From NCBI GenBank assembly GCA_016647705.1, contig CM028326.1, positions 16,989,901 to 17,053,900 on the forward strand: DNA of 64,000 nt, in the 5' to 3' direction. Shown here piece by piece: positions 55,954-64,000 of this stretch. Origin of the DNA: Eucommia ulmoides (Eukaryota > Streptophyta > Magnoliopsida > Garryales > Eucommiaceae). Position 1 is the first letter of the stretch; each line of letters opens with the position of its first letter. The translations under genes were made by a program, and so were the position numbers. The notes beneath the pieces are model-generated. The model made no database searches and was not told the origin of the DNA. It saw nothing but the letters and a program-made list of their open reading frames with translations.

Positions 55954-56391
55954 GTGGTTACAGGTATCATGTCTTTATTTGATAGAGATGCCTGTACACT
56001 TATCGATCCAGGTTCTACTCATTCATTTGTTTCGGTGACTTTTATTATGTATGTTGGAAAATATCCTACTTCTTTGTCATATTGTATTATTATTTATACC
56101 CCTGTGGGTGAGTCAGTGTTGATAGATAGAGTATATAAGAATAGTCCACTTCGTATGGGTGATAGAGAACTATCAGTGGATCTATTACCTCAGAGTATTC
56201 ACAAGTTTGATGTGATACTGGGTATGGATTTGCTATTTGGCTATCTTCCCACAGTCGATTGTTTTAAAAAACAAGTTACTTTTAGAATTCAAGGCAAGTC
56301 AAAGTTTGTGTTTTGGGGGGATAAAATTATTACCCCCGTCAATTTGATTTCTATTCTTGAGACCAGAAAACTATTAAAGAAGGGATGCTAG
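55954..56391 (+). pseudogene. Gypsy aspartic protease region
   Basis: An open frame contains LIDPGSTHSFVS (about 55,999-56,034), the protease active-site region with Asp-Pro-Gly in place of the usual Asp-Ser/Thr-Gly. HKFDVILGMDLL follows, the second hallmark of gypsy retropepsins (about 56,200-56,235). A TAG ends it at 56,389-56,391, a few codons before the RT frame begins. Confidence 0.82.
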
Positions 56392-56406
56392 GGATATCTC
56401 GCGCAT

Positions 56407-56929
56407 GTGATTAACACCCGTCATAATAAGATACTATTTTTAGATATCCCAATGGTCGGGGATTTTCCTGATGTATTTCCAGAAGAATTGCCAAGGCTGT
56501 TAGTGGATAGGGAAATTGAATTCACTATCGAATTACTTCCAAATACTTCTCCAATATCAATTTCACTCTATCGCATGATACCTACTGAGCTAAAAGAACT
56601 GAAAATTCAATTGCAAAATCTATTAGGCTGCGGGTTTGTCAGACCTAGTGTTCCTTCATGGAGAGCTTCAGTGTTTTTTGTAAGAGAGAATGATGGCACT
56701 CTGAGAATGTGCATCGACTACTGGAAACTGAACAAGGTTGTGGTTCGTAATAAATACCCATTATTATTTGTTCGATCAGTTATAAAAGGCCAGGGTATTT
56801 TTGAAAATAGATCTTCGATCAGGATATTATCAGTTGAAGATCAGAGATAGTGACGTGTCGAAAATGGCATTCCGTACGATGTATGGACATTATGAATTCT
56901 TAGTTATGTCATTTGGGTTGACAAATGCC
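56407..56929 (+). pseudogene. Gypsy reverse transcriptase, 5' half, cut by an insertion
   Basis: It reads FPDVFPEELP, then KELKIQLQNLLGCGFVRPS, DGTLRMCIDYWKLNKV and NKYPL. After a stop it continues in another frame as [20 protein letters not shown] and LTNA, ending at 56,929 where TGATAGG of the nested element starts. The protein continues at 60,929. Confidence 0.87.
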
Positions 56930-58298
56930 TGATAGGTGTAATTTATCTATCTATTTTTAAACCGCACTTGTTAGTTTTTGAGTATGTTTATTACATTTTA
57001 TTACGTTGTAATACGTTTTTATGTATTTTTGTATAAATCAGGTGTGTGGGGGTGAAAATGGATGAAAACGGATCATAAACAATCAAATCGGATCAAGAAC
57101 GGTGGGAAAACAAGCAAGAGGGCAAAATTCAGAACCTACAGCCCACCGTTGCGATGGTGAAACAACCATCACGACGGTCAAGATGCAGAGAAGGTTAATC
57201 TTGCTAAAAACCCACCTCTGCGGTGGTGAAACCACAGAAAGGTCTCTGCACCCACCGCCATGGCTGTGACCAAACCGACATACCCGCCATCGGAGCGGTC
57301 ACTCTGCACACAGTTTAAATATTTATTTTAGATATTTTGAATCCTATATCTTCTCTTCTCCTCTCCATTCGGCAAGAAGGGACCCCTTAGGGTTCATAAT
57401 ATTTTGAGAGTGTTTTGGGGAGTGCTTAACCAAATCCTAAGGAGAAGAACACGTTGCGAAGAAGGATAAGCAATTGTTGAATGGTTTTAGCGCTAAATCT
57501 TCAGACTACGGCTAAGTTTCTTTCATTTCTCTCTTTAATTTTTTAATTTCGGTAGTTTGTTGAGCATGTTTTTCTTGTTTCTCATTGTATAAATGGTTAT
57601 AGTCATGAGCTAAACGGATTTTGTCTAGGGATTAATAATATTTATAAAAATATTGTTTATTTGAGTTGTGTTTCGTTAATGGTTGTTCTTTGTTATTTGA
57701 TTGTGTTTACCGTTATTATTTGATTATATGCTTGTTTAGATATATAGAGAATATGGGGTTAGACACTCGGGAAAGGTAACCCCGAATTCGGATTAGGGTA
57801 AACACAACGCGATGATCTAATAACCTGGGAGGGAGTTAGAAAGTATGCAATCCATGACGTTGGGGCAAGACTCATGTGACCTAGTATCGTTAAGACATTG
57901 GACTTCTTCGTTGATGCATATTCACTCATCTTACACTTGAGAGAGGTGGTGAGTGAGTTTACGATATAGAGATTGTCAGATAGGATGAACGTTGTTATTG
58001 TAAACTAAACGAAACCAAACATGTTTTTGTAAATGAAGTTAATCCCTAGATAATCTTTTTCCCTAAATATCTCAATATAGTATTATAGTATAGTTAGTTT
58101 AATTAACTTAGTATTAGTATTAATTAATTATAAACTCATTTTTTATCGTTTAGATAAAATTAGGTTATAACAATCGCAGTACTCGATAATAATCTCAACC
58201 AATCCTTGTGAATACAACAACCCCTACTTCTTCCCATCTATACTAAAACTTACCCTGTACACTTACGGTAAAAGTGGCGACATGATATTCCGCCACCA
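56930..58298 (+). mobile_element. 5' LTR of the nested element
   Basis: It is 1,369 bp, TG...CA. It contains imperfect GC-richer hairpins (ACCGTTGCGATGGT pairing with ACCATCACGACGGT, about 57,147-57,180) at the place where the related solo LTR (25,950-27,291) has its paired hairpins. CGGTAAAAGTGGCGAC precedes the end. Confidence 0.85.
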
Positions 58299-58735
58299 AA
58301 TTTTTGGCGCTGTTGCCAGGAATTGTGTTTTAGATTGTTGTTGATATTGTGAGTAAATAACTTGATTTTAATTTAGCATTTATTTGTTTATAATTTTTTC
58401 TTTGTAGTTTTGTTTTTATTTTTCCTGTAGGGTACTTGACGATGTTAGATCAATAGGTACTTTTGCATTTTTTTCAACATGATTCCAAGCCATTTTACTG
58501 TGCTTGGGATTGATACAAGGAATTGCTATTCCAGTTTTCGAACCATCATTTCTAGAGCGAGTGTCAACTACTGAACTTCCTCAATGGATTATTAGCCGTA
58601 ACCAGAATGTGGGTTGAAAGAGGAAACGATACCACCTCTTTTGACCAACTAACCACGGATGAAGTCCATTGGTTGTTGGAAGATATGGTCGATTATGATT
58701 ATCACTGTTGAAATTATTCGACGAGCTACCAAAAC

Positions 58736-59389
58736 TTGGGGGATAGTTTCACTACCACGACGCCATGGATTGACACTCCAGCTCAAGATGTGGAGTCTTT
58801 CCCCCTAGAGGAAATGTTACCTAAATTTATGGGAGAGACTCAAGCTTTTTGGAGGGTAACAAATGACCGGATAAATGAGCACGAGGATCGTCTTGATAAT
58901 ATCGAGACGGTCTGTGCCGATATCAATGTGACCATAACGTCTTTTCAAATGCAAATCGATTATCTTATCTACTTGGCGGCACATAGACACACAAGCCACA
59001 TTCATCAAAAGCCACCACGAGGAACCGAAAACGAGCGGAATGAGCTTGGGAGCATTCACAGATTATTATTCGAATGAGCCGGGAACCCAAGCATGGATCG
59101 ACGATTATGATTTGTCAAGATCCACATTGTGATGCCACCGCCGATCCAAAATGATCAAATCTACGAGGATCTGATGTGGCTCACTTGTTCTTTGTTGCTA
59201 AAAGCAATTCTCTTTCATGCCCACCAAGCACATGAGCCGGTGGAGAGTTTTGTTGAAAGTTCGAGCTATATAAAGCCAAATTTCACTAGTCTTGAGGGCG
59301 TATTAAATCAAGACTTGTACATAGTGTTGTTTGACACGTACTACAGGCAGAAGCCACTCTTTCATGAGCTATTTTCTATGTCGGGCTAA
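58736..59389 (+). pseudogene. Small uncharacterised ORF remnant of the nested element
   Basis: A 113-codon frame (58,736-59,077) has DSFTTTTPW, then EEMLPKFMGETQAFWRVTND and NEHEDRLDNIETVCADINVT, a helix-like heptad pattern reminiscent of gag-type sequences in non-autonomous gypsy elements. An 86-codon frame (59,129-59,389) follows after stops. I recognise no enzyme domain. The ORF ends just before the conserved GGGAGGCAACCC motif, as in other LARD-like elements. Confidence 0.45.
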
Positions 59390-60900
59390 GGACAATAAAC
59401 CACGCGCTTCTTGGGAGGCAACCCAAGAAAAAAAAAAGTTAGATCCATCTCCGCTGACTTGATTAGGAGGCAAGATTCTCTTGCCTCCCAGGTACGTGTT
59501 CTAAACCTCTGTCTTCAATATCATGCTTTATGCTTTCATTGGGATTGATGGGTCGTTGAGAATACTGATTGTTTTAAGTTTGGCGGTGATGTGTAGGACG
59601 TTAGTATGTTTTCTTGTTTTACCATATTGCATGTTTGTTTAGTATAGAATGTTTTTGTATTGTTATTATTGTGTGCTGAGTTTTGACTTCATTTGGGCCA
59701 TTACCCGATGATGAGTATGTCCCCTGGTTGTTTATTGAGGTCGAGCGTAAAGCTCATTCATGTGTGTTTTGTGTGCTTGGCATATCATTTTAGTAAAAGT
59801 TATTGTAGATCCTAAATGTACGAGCACGTAAACTCAATGTATAACTATCCAATTGATTTGAAAACGATTATCCGTCACCCAAATTCATGACAATTGGGAT
59901 TTTAGAACTTGATTTGGGAAAAATTCGAGGTAAAATCCTAGGCGAGGTAGTTCGGAAGATATGATTTAGGCATTTATTTGATCAGTTGAGCCTTTTAAAC
60001 TAACATTGTTATATCATTATCTCTCGTTACCTTGTCGAAGCCTAAAAACCTTTTCAATTCTGAACACTTAACTAATACTATGGCCAATTGAATTCTTTCC
60101 AAACCTATATCATTGAACCGAAGGCACAATTTGAGTGAATCAAGTTAGCAGTTGCAAATGCTACTTGATATGAGCGGTTGGGTTTAGGGAGAACTTTTAA
60201 TTAGTTCGGTATTCGAGTACTCACTTGTCATTTTTCTTTCGTTTTAACCACATCGGTGAAATTCTAATAATCAAATAAGTTTGGGGGTGTGGTTTGTTAA
60301 AAAAAAAAAAAAAACTTGTATATACGGTTTTATTTTACGTTTCTTTTTGACAAGTGAGTACGACATTCTTAAATGATTATTCAGAGTTGTTTCAATTTTA
60401 TCTGTGGAGTTTCGAGGGTGAGAGTGCTAAGCATGTGCCTCGGCTATCGTTAACGCTGTTAACCTATTTTCTATTTTCGATATACGCTTGGCCATTTTTC
60501 CAAAACCGAACCAAGTCTTAATGATATTTTTGAATCGCTTAGCCTACATTAGTGGAGAATAGAACCCATGTCAGGCTTATGGATTCCCTATACCCTTGGG
60601 TTTTAGTAATAAACTTTATTGGTAGATAATCCAATCTAATCGATGGATATTTGTATAATTGAGTTTTTGCACACACACTTTAACAGGATCTAGAATAACG
60701 CTTACTATTATTAAACATTGAAATTCTAGAACCCCAAATGATGTGTTTTAATCTTGGACTTGATAGGATTGGGGACCGATGAGGGAAAAATCATTTGGCC
60801 AGTAGATGATATTCAAAACTTGCACATTATTGTTTTTAGTATTTTTTGTTTTTAATTTCGTAAGTAATTGTTATATTTTTTTGTATTGTGTGGGTGTTTT
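59390..60900. other. Non-coding 3' part of the nested element
   Basis: No ORF. An A15-type run lies at 60,300-60,314 after the GGGGGTGTG purine tract. The text includes GCACACACACTTTAACAGGA (60,669) and other AT-rich stretches. Confidence 0.5.
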
Positions 60901-60928
60901 GCTCGAGGACTAGCAAACTTCCAATGCC

Positions 60929-61415
60929 CCAACTACATTTATGGATTTGATGATTCAGATCTTTTAGATTTATTTAGATCGATTTATTATCGTTTTCATT
61001 TGATGATATACTGATTTACTCCCAAAATAAAGTAGGACATGCATAGCATCTCAAAATTGTGCTACAGATCTTTAGAGAGAAGCAATTGTATGCAACGTTT
61101 AGTAAATGTGAGTTTTGGCTAAATAGAATTGTATTATTGGGGCATGTTATCTTGGGTGATGATATTCAATTCAATCCAAATAAAGTCGAAGTCGTTGTTC
61201 AGTGGGAAATGCCAAAAAGCTTGACCGAAGTTTGAAGTTTCCTGAGATTGGCGGGTTATTATCGTAGGTTTGTACATGGATTTTCTGTTATAGCTGTCCT
61301 ATTGACCCGCTTGACTCGCAAGGAAACTAAATTTGAGTGGACTTACAAATGCAAACAAAGCTTCCAGAAGCTAAAAATATAGACTGATATCAGTGCCAAT
61401 ATATACTTTCTCTCC
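60929..61415 (+). pseudogene. Gypsy reverse transcriptase, 3' half, after the insertion
   Basis: It resumes with TFMDLMIQIF, then a stop, then IYLDRFIIVF. One extra T before GATGATATACTG shifts the frame exactly at the catalytic Asp-Asp. The next frame reads FREKQLYATFSKCEFWLNRI and LLGHVILGDDIQFNPNKVEV, then LRLAGYYRRFVHGFS and FEWTYKCKQSFQKLK, the end of RT and the connection to RNase H. Multiple lesions make it inactive. Confidence 0.85.
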
Positions 61416-61417
61416 CG

Positions 61418-61858
61418 ACAGAAGGTGGTGACTTTGTGATATATAGTAACGCTTCATACCAAAGGCTAGGTTGTGTGCTAATGCAACATGGCCACGTGAT
61501 TGCATATGCCTTTCGGAAATTAAAGAATCACGAGCGTAATTACCTGACATATGATTTAGAGCTGGCGGAGATTGTGTTTGCCTTAAAACTCTGGAGACAT
61601 TATTTGTATGGCGAGACTTGTGAGATATACACTGATCACCAGAGTTTGAAATATTTGTTTACTAAAAAAGAATTGAATTTGAGACAGAGGCGGTGGATAG
61701 AATTGATTAAAGATTATGAAAGTTCTATCCATTATCATTTTGGAAAGGCTAATGTTGTAGTAGATGCGTTGAGTGGAAATCGACGTGTTCGGTTGCATAC
61801 CTTTGAGTCATTCATACTTACCTATATGCCGAGCGGAGATCTCTGCGAGTCTAGTTGA
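61418..61858 (+). pseudogene. Gypsy RNase H domain
   Basis: An open frame contains [19 protein letters not shown], with Asn where the first catalytic Asp is normally found. [49 protein letters not shown] and [10 protein letters not shown] follow, then [12 protein letters not shown]. This is the standard gypsy RNase H. Apart from the Asp-to-Asn change it is almost intact to the TGA at 61,856-61,858. Confidence 0.88.
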
Positions 61859-61959
61859 CAGTTGGTCAGACGACGTCATTACTTGCAATTTTGACTTTGA
61901 GACCAACATTAATCGACCGCATTATAGAAGCACAAAAGTCGGATGCCCTATTGGAAAAT

Positions 61960-62700
61960 ATTAGAGATTAAATGAAAAATGGTCAAAGAATCGACTATCG
62001 TACTAGAGATAATGATGAAGCTTTAATATTTGAGAATAGATTGTGTGTGCTTAATAATACCAAGTTGAAGAAATATATCTTGGAGAAAACGCACAGCTCA
62101 ACATATGCAATGTATCTGGGCAGTACCAAAATGTATCGGGATCTGCGAGAACACTATTAATGGAATGGAATGAAACAAGAAAATACAGAATTTGTTACTA
62201 GGTGTCTTATCTATTAGAAAGTCAAAATCAAGAACCAATATCCAACGAGACTATTGCAACCTTTGCCTATCCCAAAATGGAAGTGAGCACATATCACGTT
62301 GAATTTTGTTTCAGGATTGCCCCGTACTCAAAAGAGATATAATTCTATTTAGGAGATTGTTGATAGACTTACAAAGTTTGCTCATTTTCTGGTTGTGGAA
62401 ACCACGTACATGGAAAAGTATGAAAAATTGTATATTGACGTGATTGTAAATATATGGTGCACCGGTTTCTATACTGTAAGATAAAGATCGTAGATTTACA
62501 TCGAAATTCTGGCCGAGTCTTCAAGCTGCTCTTGGTACCAAATTAAAATTCAGTACAGATTCTAAATCGTAAGGATCAAGTGCTGCAAACAAAAACTATA
62601 CCATTGGTAAAAGTGCTATGGCGCAGTCACTCCATGGAAGAGACGACGTGGGAAAGAGAGGAGGAGATGAGAAATAAATATCCATATTTATTCATTTAAG
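61960..62700 (+). pseudogene. Gypsy integrase remnant with an internal deletion
   Basis: It starts in the zinc-binding region: LENRLCV-like, then HSSTYAMYLGSTKMYRDLRE (about 62,092-62,151). Further on, in pieces, are LLQPLPIPKWK, NFVSGLPRTQKRYNSI, IVDRLTKFAHFLVVETTYME and a stretch to about 62,555 (LGTKLKFST). The core beyond it, including the last catalytic Glu, is missing. The sequence jumps to the C-terminal tail (KDQVLQTKTIPLVKVLWRSH, then EETTWEREEEMRNKYPYLF, about 62,567-62,695), which resembles the chromodomain-like end of Del/Tekay-type elements. Many stops are present. Confidence 0.82.
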
Positions 62701-62726
62701 GTAACTAAATTTCGGGGCGAAATTTC

Positions 62727-62743
62727 TTTTAGGGGGAAATAAT
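62727..62743 (+). other. Gypsy polypurine tract
   Basis: TTTTAGGGGGAAATAAT lies directly before the LTR start. AAATTTCGGGGCGAAATTTC just upstream is shared with 54,296-54,318 and, inverted, 49,938-49,962. Confidence 0.8.
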
Positions 62744-64000
62744 TGTAAGACCCGACTTTTGCACGTGTATATCTTTATTTGCATTTTAGAATATTTTAAA
62801 AAATAATAGGGTCCGTTGTGTCATTTAAATTTTAATTAAAACTTTTTAGGGGTTATTATGATATTTAAAAATTTTAGTTTTAAGAAATTTAGGGGGGCAA
62901 GTGTTAATTTTTTTAAAGTGTTAATTGTAACAATTAGGCTTCAATTGATATTTAAAGATTAAAGGGGGGGGGGGGGGGGGGGGGGAGTGCTTGTAAATTT
63001 ATTTGATTAGTTGCCAAAGTCTTGATAAGAAATTGACACATGGAAACACTTGGCGAAAGGAGGAAAGAAATCTTCATAATTCAAGGCAATGAACAACCGA
63101 TTTTCTCTTTATGTTGATAGAAATTTGCTAATTTCTATCTCCATTTCTTCACTTTTCAAACTCTCTCTCTCTCTCTCTCCTCTTTTGGAATATTGACCAA
63201 TTTGGACTTAAGGTAACTTTTCTTTTTTTTTACTATTTGTTTGATTCTTTCCACTTGTTTGATTCTCAAATAAGCATGCATGTATGTATAAAAACTCCAG
63301 TACTAAAATAAACAACTAAATTTATATATTACAAACACAAACAAACAGTAAAACTTGAAGAACTTCATATGGGTGTATATATATACATGTTGGAAAAAAA
63401 AATATTGGGTTAAATTTTATTTTACAAAAATTTTATTTTAATAGCATAAATCACCCAATAAACAAATTAAATATAAATATTAAAAGAGTTATAAATTCTA
63501 CCTGAAATCAGAAGCCAAATCTGACTAATTTTTTTGCCAAACATTTTGTATAACTGTAACTTTACATAATTATGTATATATACATATATATAATTATGCC
63601 TTCATTATCCTCCTCCCGTAAGTACGTATCCATCAACAATTCCCTTAAATAATACCCCGAAAAGATATATGCATGTGTAGTGGTGGGTTTGGGCTTAACA
63701 CGAGAAAATGAAGGGGGAAAAAAAGTCAGCATCATGTGTGTTGTGAAAGGATCCATGAAATCAGAAGAAAGTTGAAGGGTTATATTCATTTTTATATATA
63801 CACATGTAAACAAGAGAGAGAGGAAGAAGTGTTTCCTTTGCAGAATGACAGACGACGTGGCATAAAGAAAGAAGAAAATAATTCAGTCGACTTTAATTTA
63901 TGATTTCAAGTAGAATTCCTAACTGTTTTAATATTTGTATTTGTATGTGAAGAAAAAATGGCCTAGAAATAAAAGCTTTATTAACAAAACAATTAGAAAC
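62744..64000 (+). mobile_element. 3' LTR of the gypsy element, running off the window
   Basis: It starts TGTAAGACCCGACTTTTGCA. It contains a G22 run (62,964-62,985), a (CT)n tract (63,163-63,179), CTTAAGGTAACTTTT and further blocks shared with 49.98-50.96 kb (partly inverted), 52.14-52.50 kb and 37.0-37.7 kb. The end is beyond 64,000. Minus-strand frames here are chance. Confidence 0.75.

Larger units (their letters stand above)
56930..60923 (+). mobile_element. Nested non-autonomous gypsy (LARD-like) element lacking its 3' LTR
   Basis: The 5' LTR is 56,930-58,298 (TGATAGG...CGCCACCA), followed by TGGCGCTGTTGCCAGGA (58,305-58,321), close to the tRNA-Asp primer site used by Athila-type elements. 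Downstream are small ORFs, CTTGGGAGGCAACCCAAG (59,411-59,428), AAGTTTGGGGGTGTG (60,279-60,293) and GCTCGAGGACTAGCAAA (60,901-60,917). All are familiar landmarks of large non-coding retroelement derivatives. No pol is present. It is bounded by ATGCC on both sides (56,925-56,929 and 60,924-60,928), a perfect 5 bp target duplication, yet no 3' LTR exists. Confidence 0.85.

Noticed and set aside
1-64000. CRISPR arrays, bacterial operons or phage-type systems
   Set aside because: The DNA is plant nuclear; the regular repeats seen are tandem exon arrays, LTRs and microsatellites, not spaced direct repeats with unique spacers.
1-64000. tRNA or rRNA genes
   Set aside because: No cloverleaf or rRNA core sequence was recognised; tRNA-like words are retroelement primer-binding sites only.

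Overview
This is a stretch of nuclear genome from a flowering plant, most likely a eudicot. It is AT-rich, has GT-AG introns, holds only one intact gene, and is otherwise a nested stack of plant transposable elements. No bacterial-style features (operons, Shine-Dalgarno sites, CRISPR) are present. I did not identify the species.

Layout. Positions 1-400 are the 3' end of an inverted Ty1-copia element. From about 0.9 to 14.48 kb lies a large dead Helitron. It has two tandem exon-like arrays at its 5' side (three units of about 740 bp, then six units of about 375 bp), a broken Rep/PIF1-helicase gene (5.7-9.8 kb), a long non-coding part, and a textbook 3' hairpin plus CTAGT terminus. From 14.5 to 18 kb there are small gene and copia gag debris. 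The one convincing host gene is a three-exon R2R3-MYB transcription factor on the minus strand (18,049-19,089).

A 4.5 kb CACTA transposon (20,646-25,144) has terminal inverted repeats and subterminal motifs. It carries intron-containing fragments of three unrelated host genes in one orientation: a class XI myosin, a casein kinase 1-like kinase, and the chaperonin subunit CCT-theta. It is followed by a solo gypsy LTR (25,950-27,291), a 304 bp TRIM-like element, a second CACTA end, a copia tail, and a series of large TGTAA-type gypsy LTRs and non-coding internals (29.6-38.3 kb).

From 38.4 to 49.9 kb sits a nearly complete but mutated Sirevirus-type copia element (LTR, gag with two zinc knuckles, protease, integrase, RT, RNase H, env-like ORF, LTR). 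From 49.9 to 54.6 kb is a mosaic of gypsy LTR fragments. From 54.7 kb to the window end is a degenerate gypsy element with RNase H and integrase remnants and the start of its 3' LTR. Its RT is split by a nested non-autonomous retroelement (56,930-60,923) that keeps its 5' LTR, primer-binding site and target-site duplication but has lost its 3' LTR.

The genes do not form one pathway. The window records repeated insertion, gene-fragment capture and decay around one MYB gene. The most interesting structures are the multi-gene capture inside the CACTA element, the phase-symmetric tandem exon array in the Helitron, the repeated 16-bp palindrome in the Sirevirus, and the paired hairpins in the solo LTR. 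All element boundaries and family names come from reading the sequence and general knowledge of the families; no search was run.
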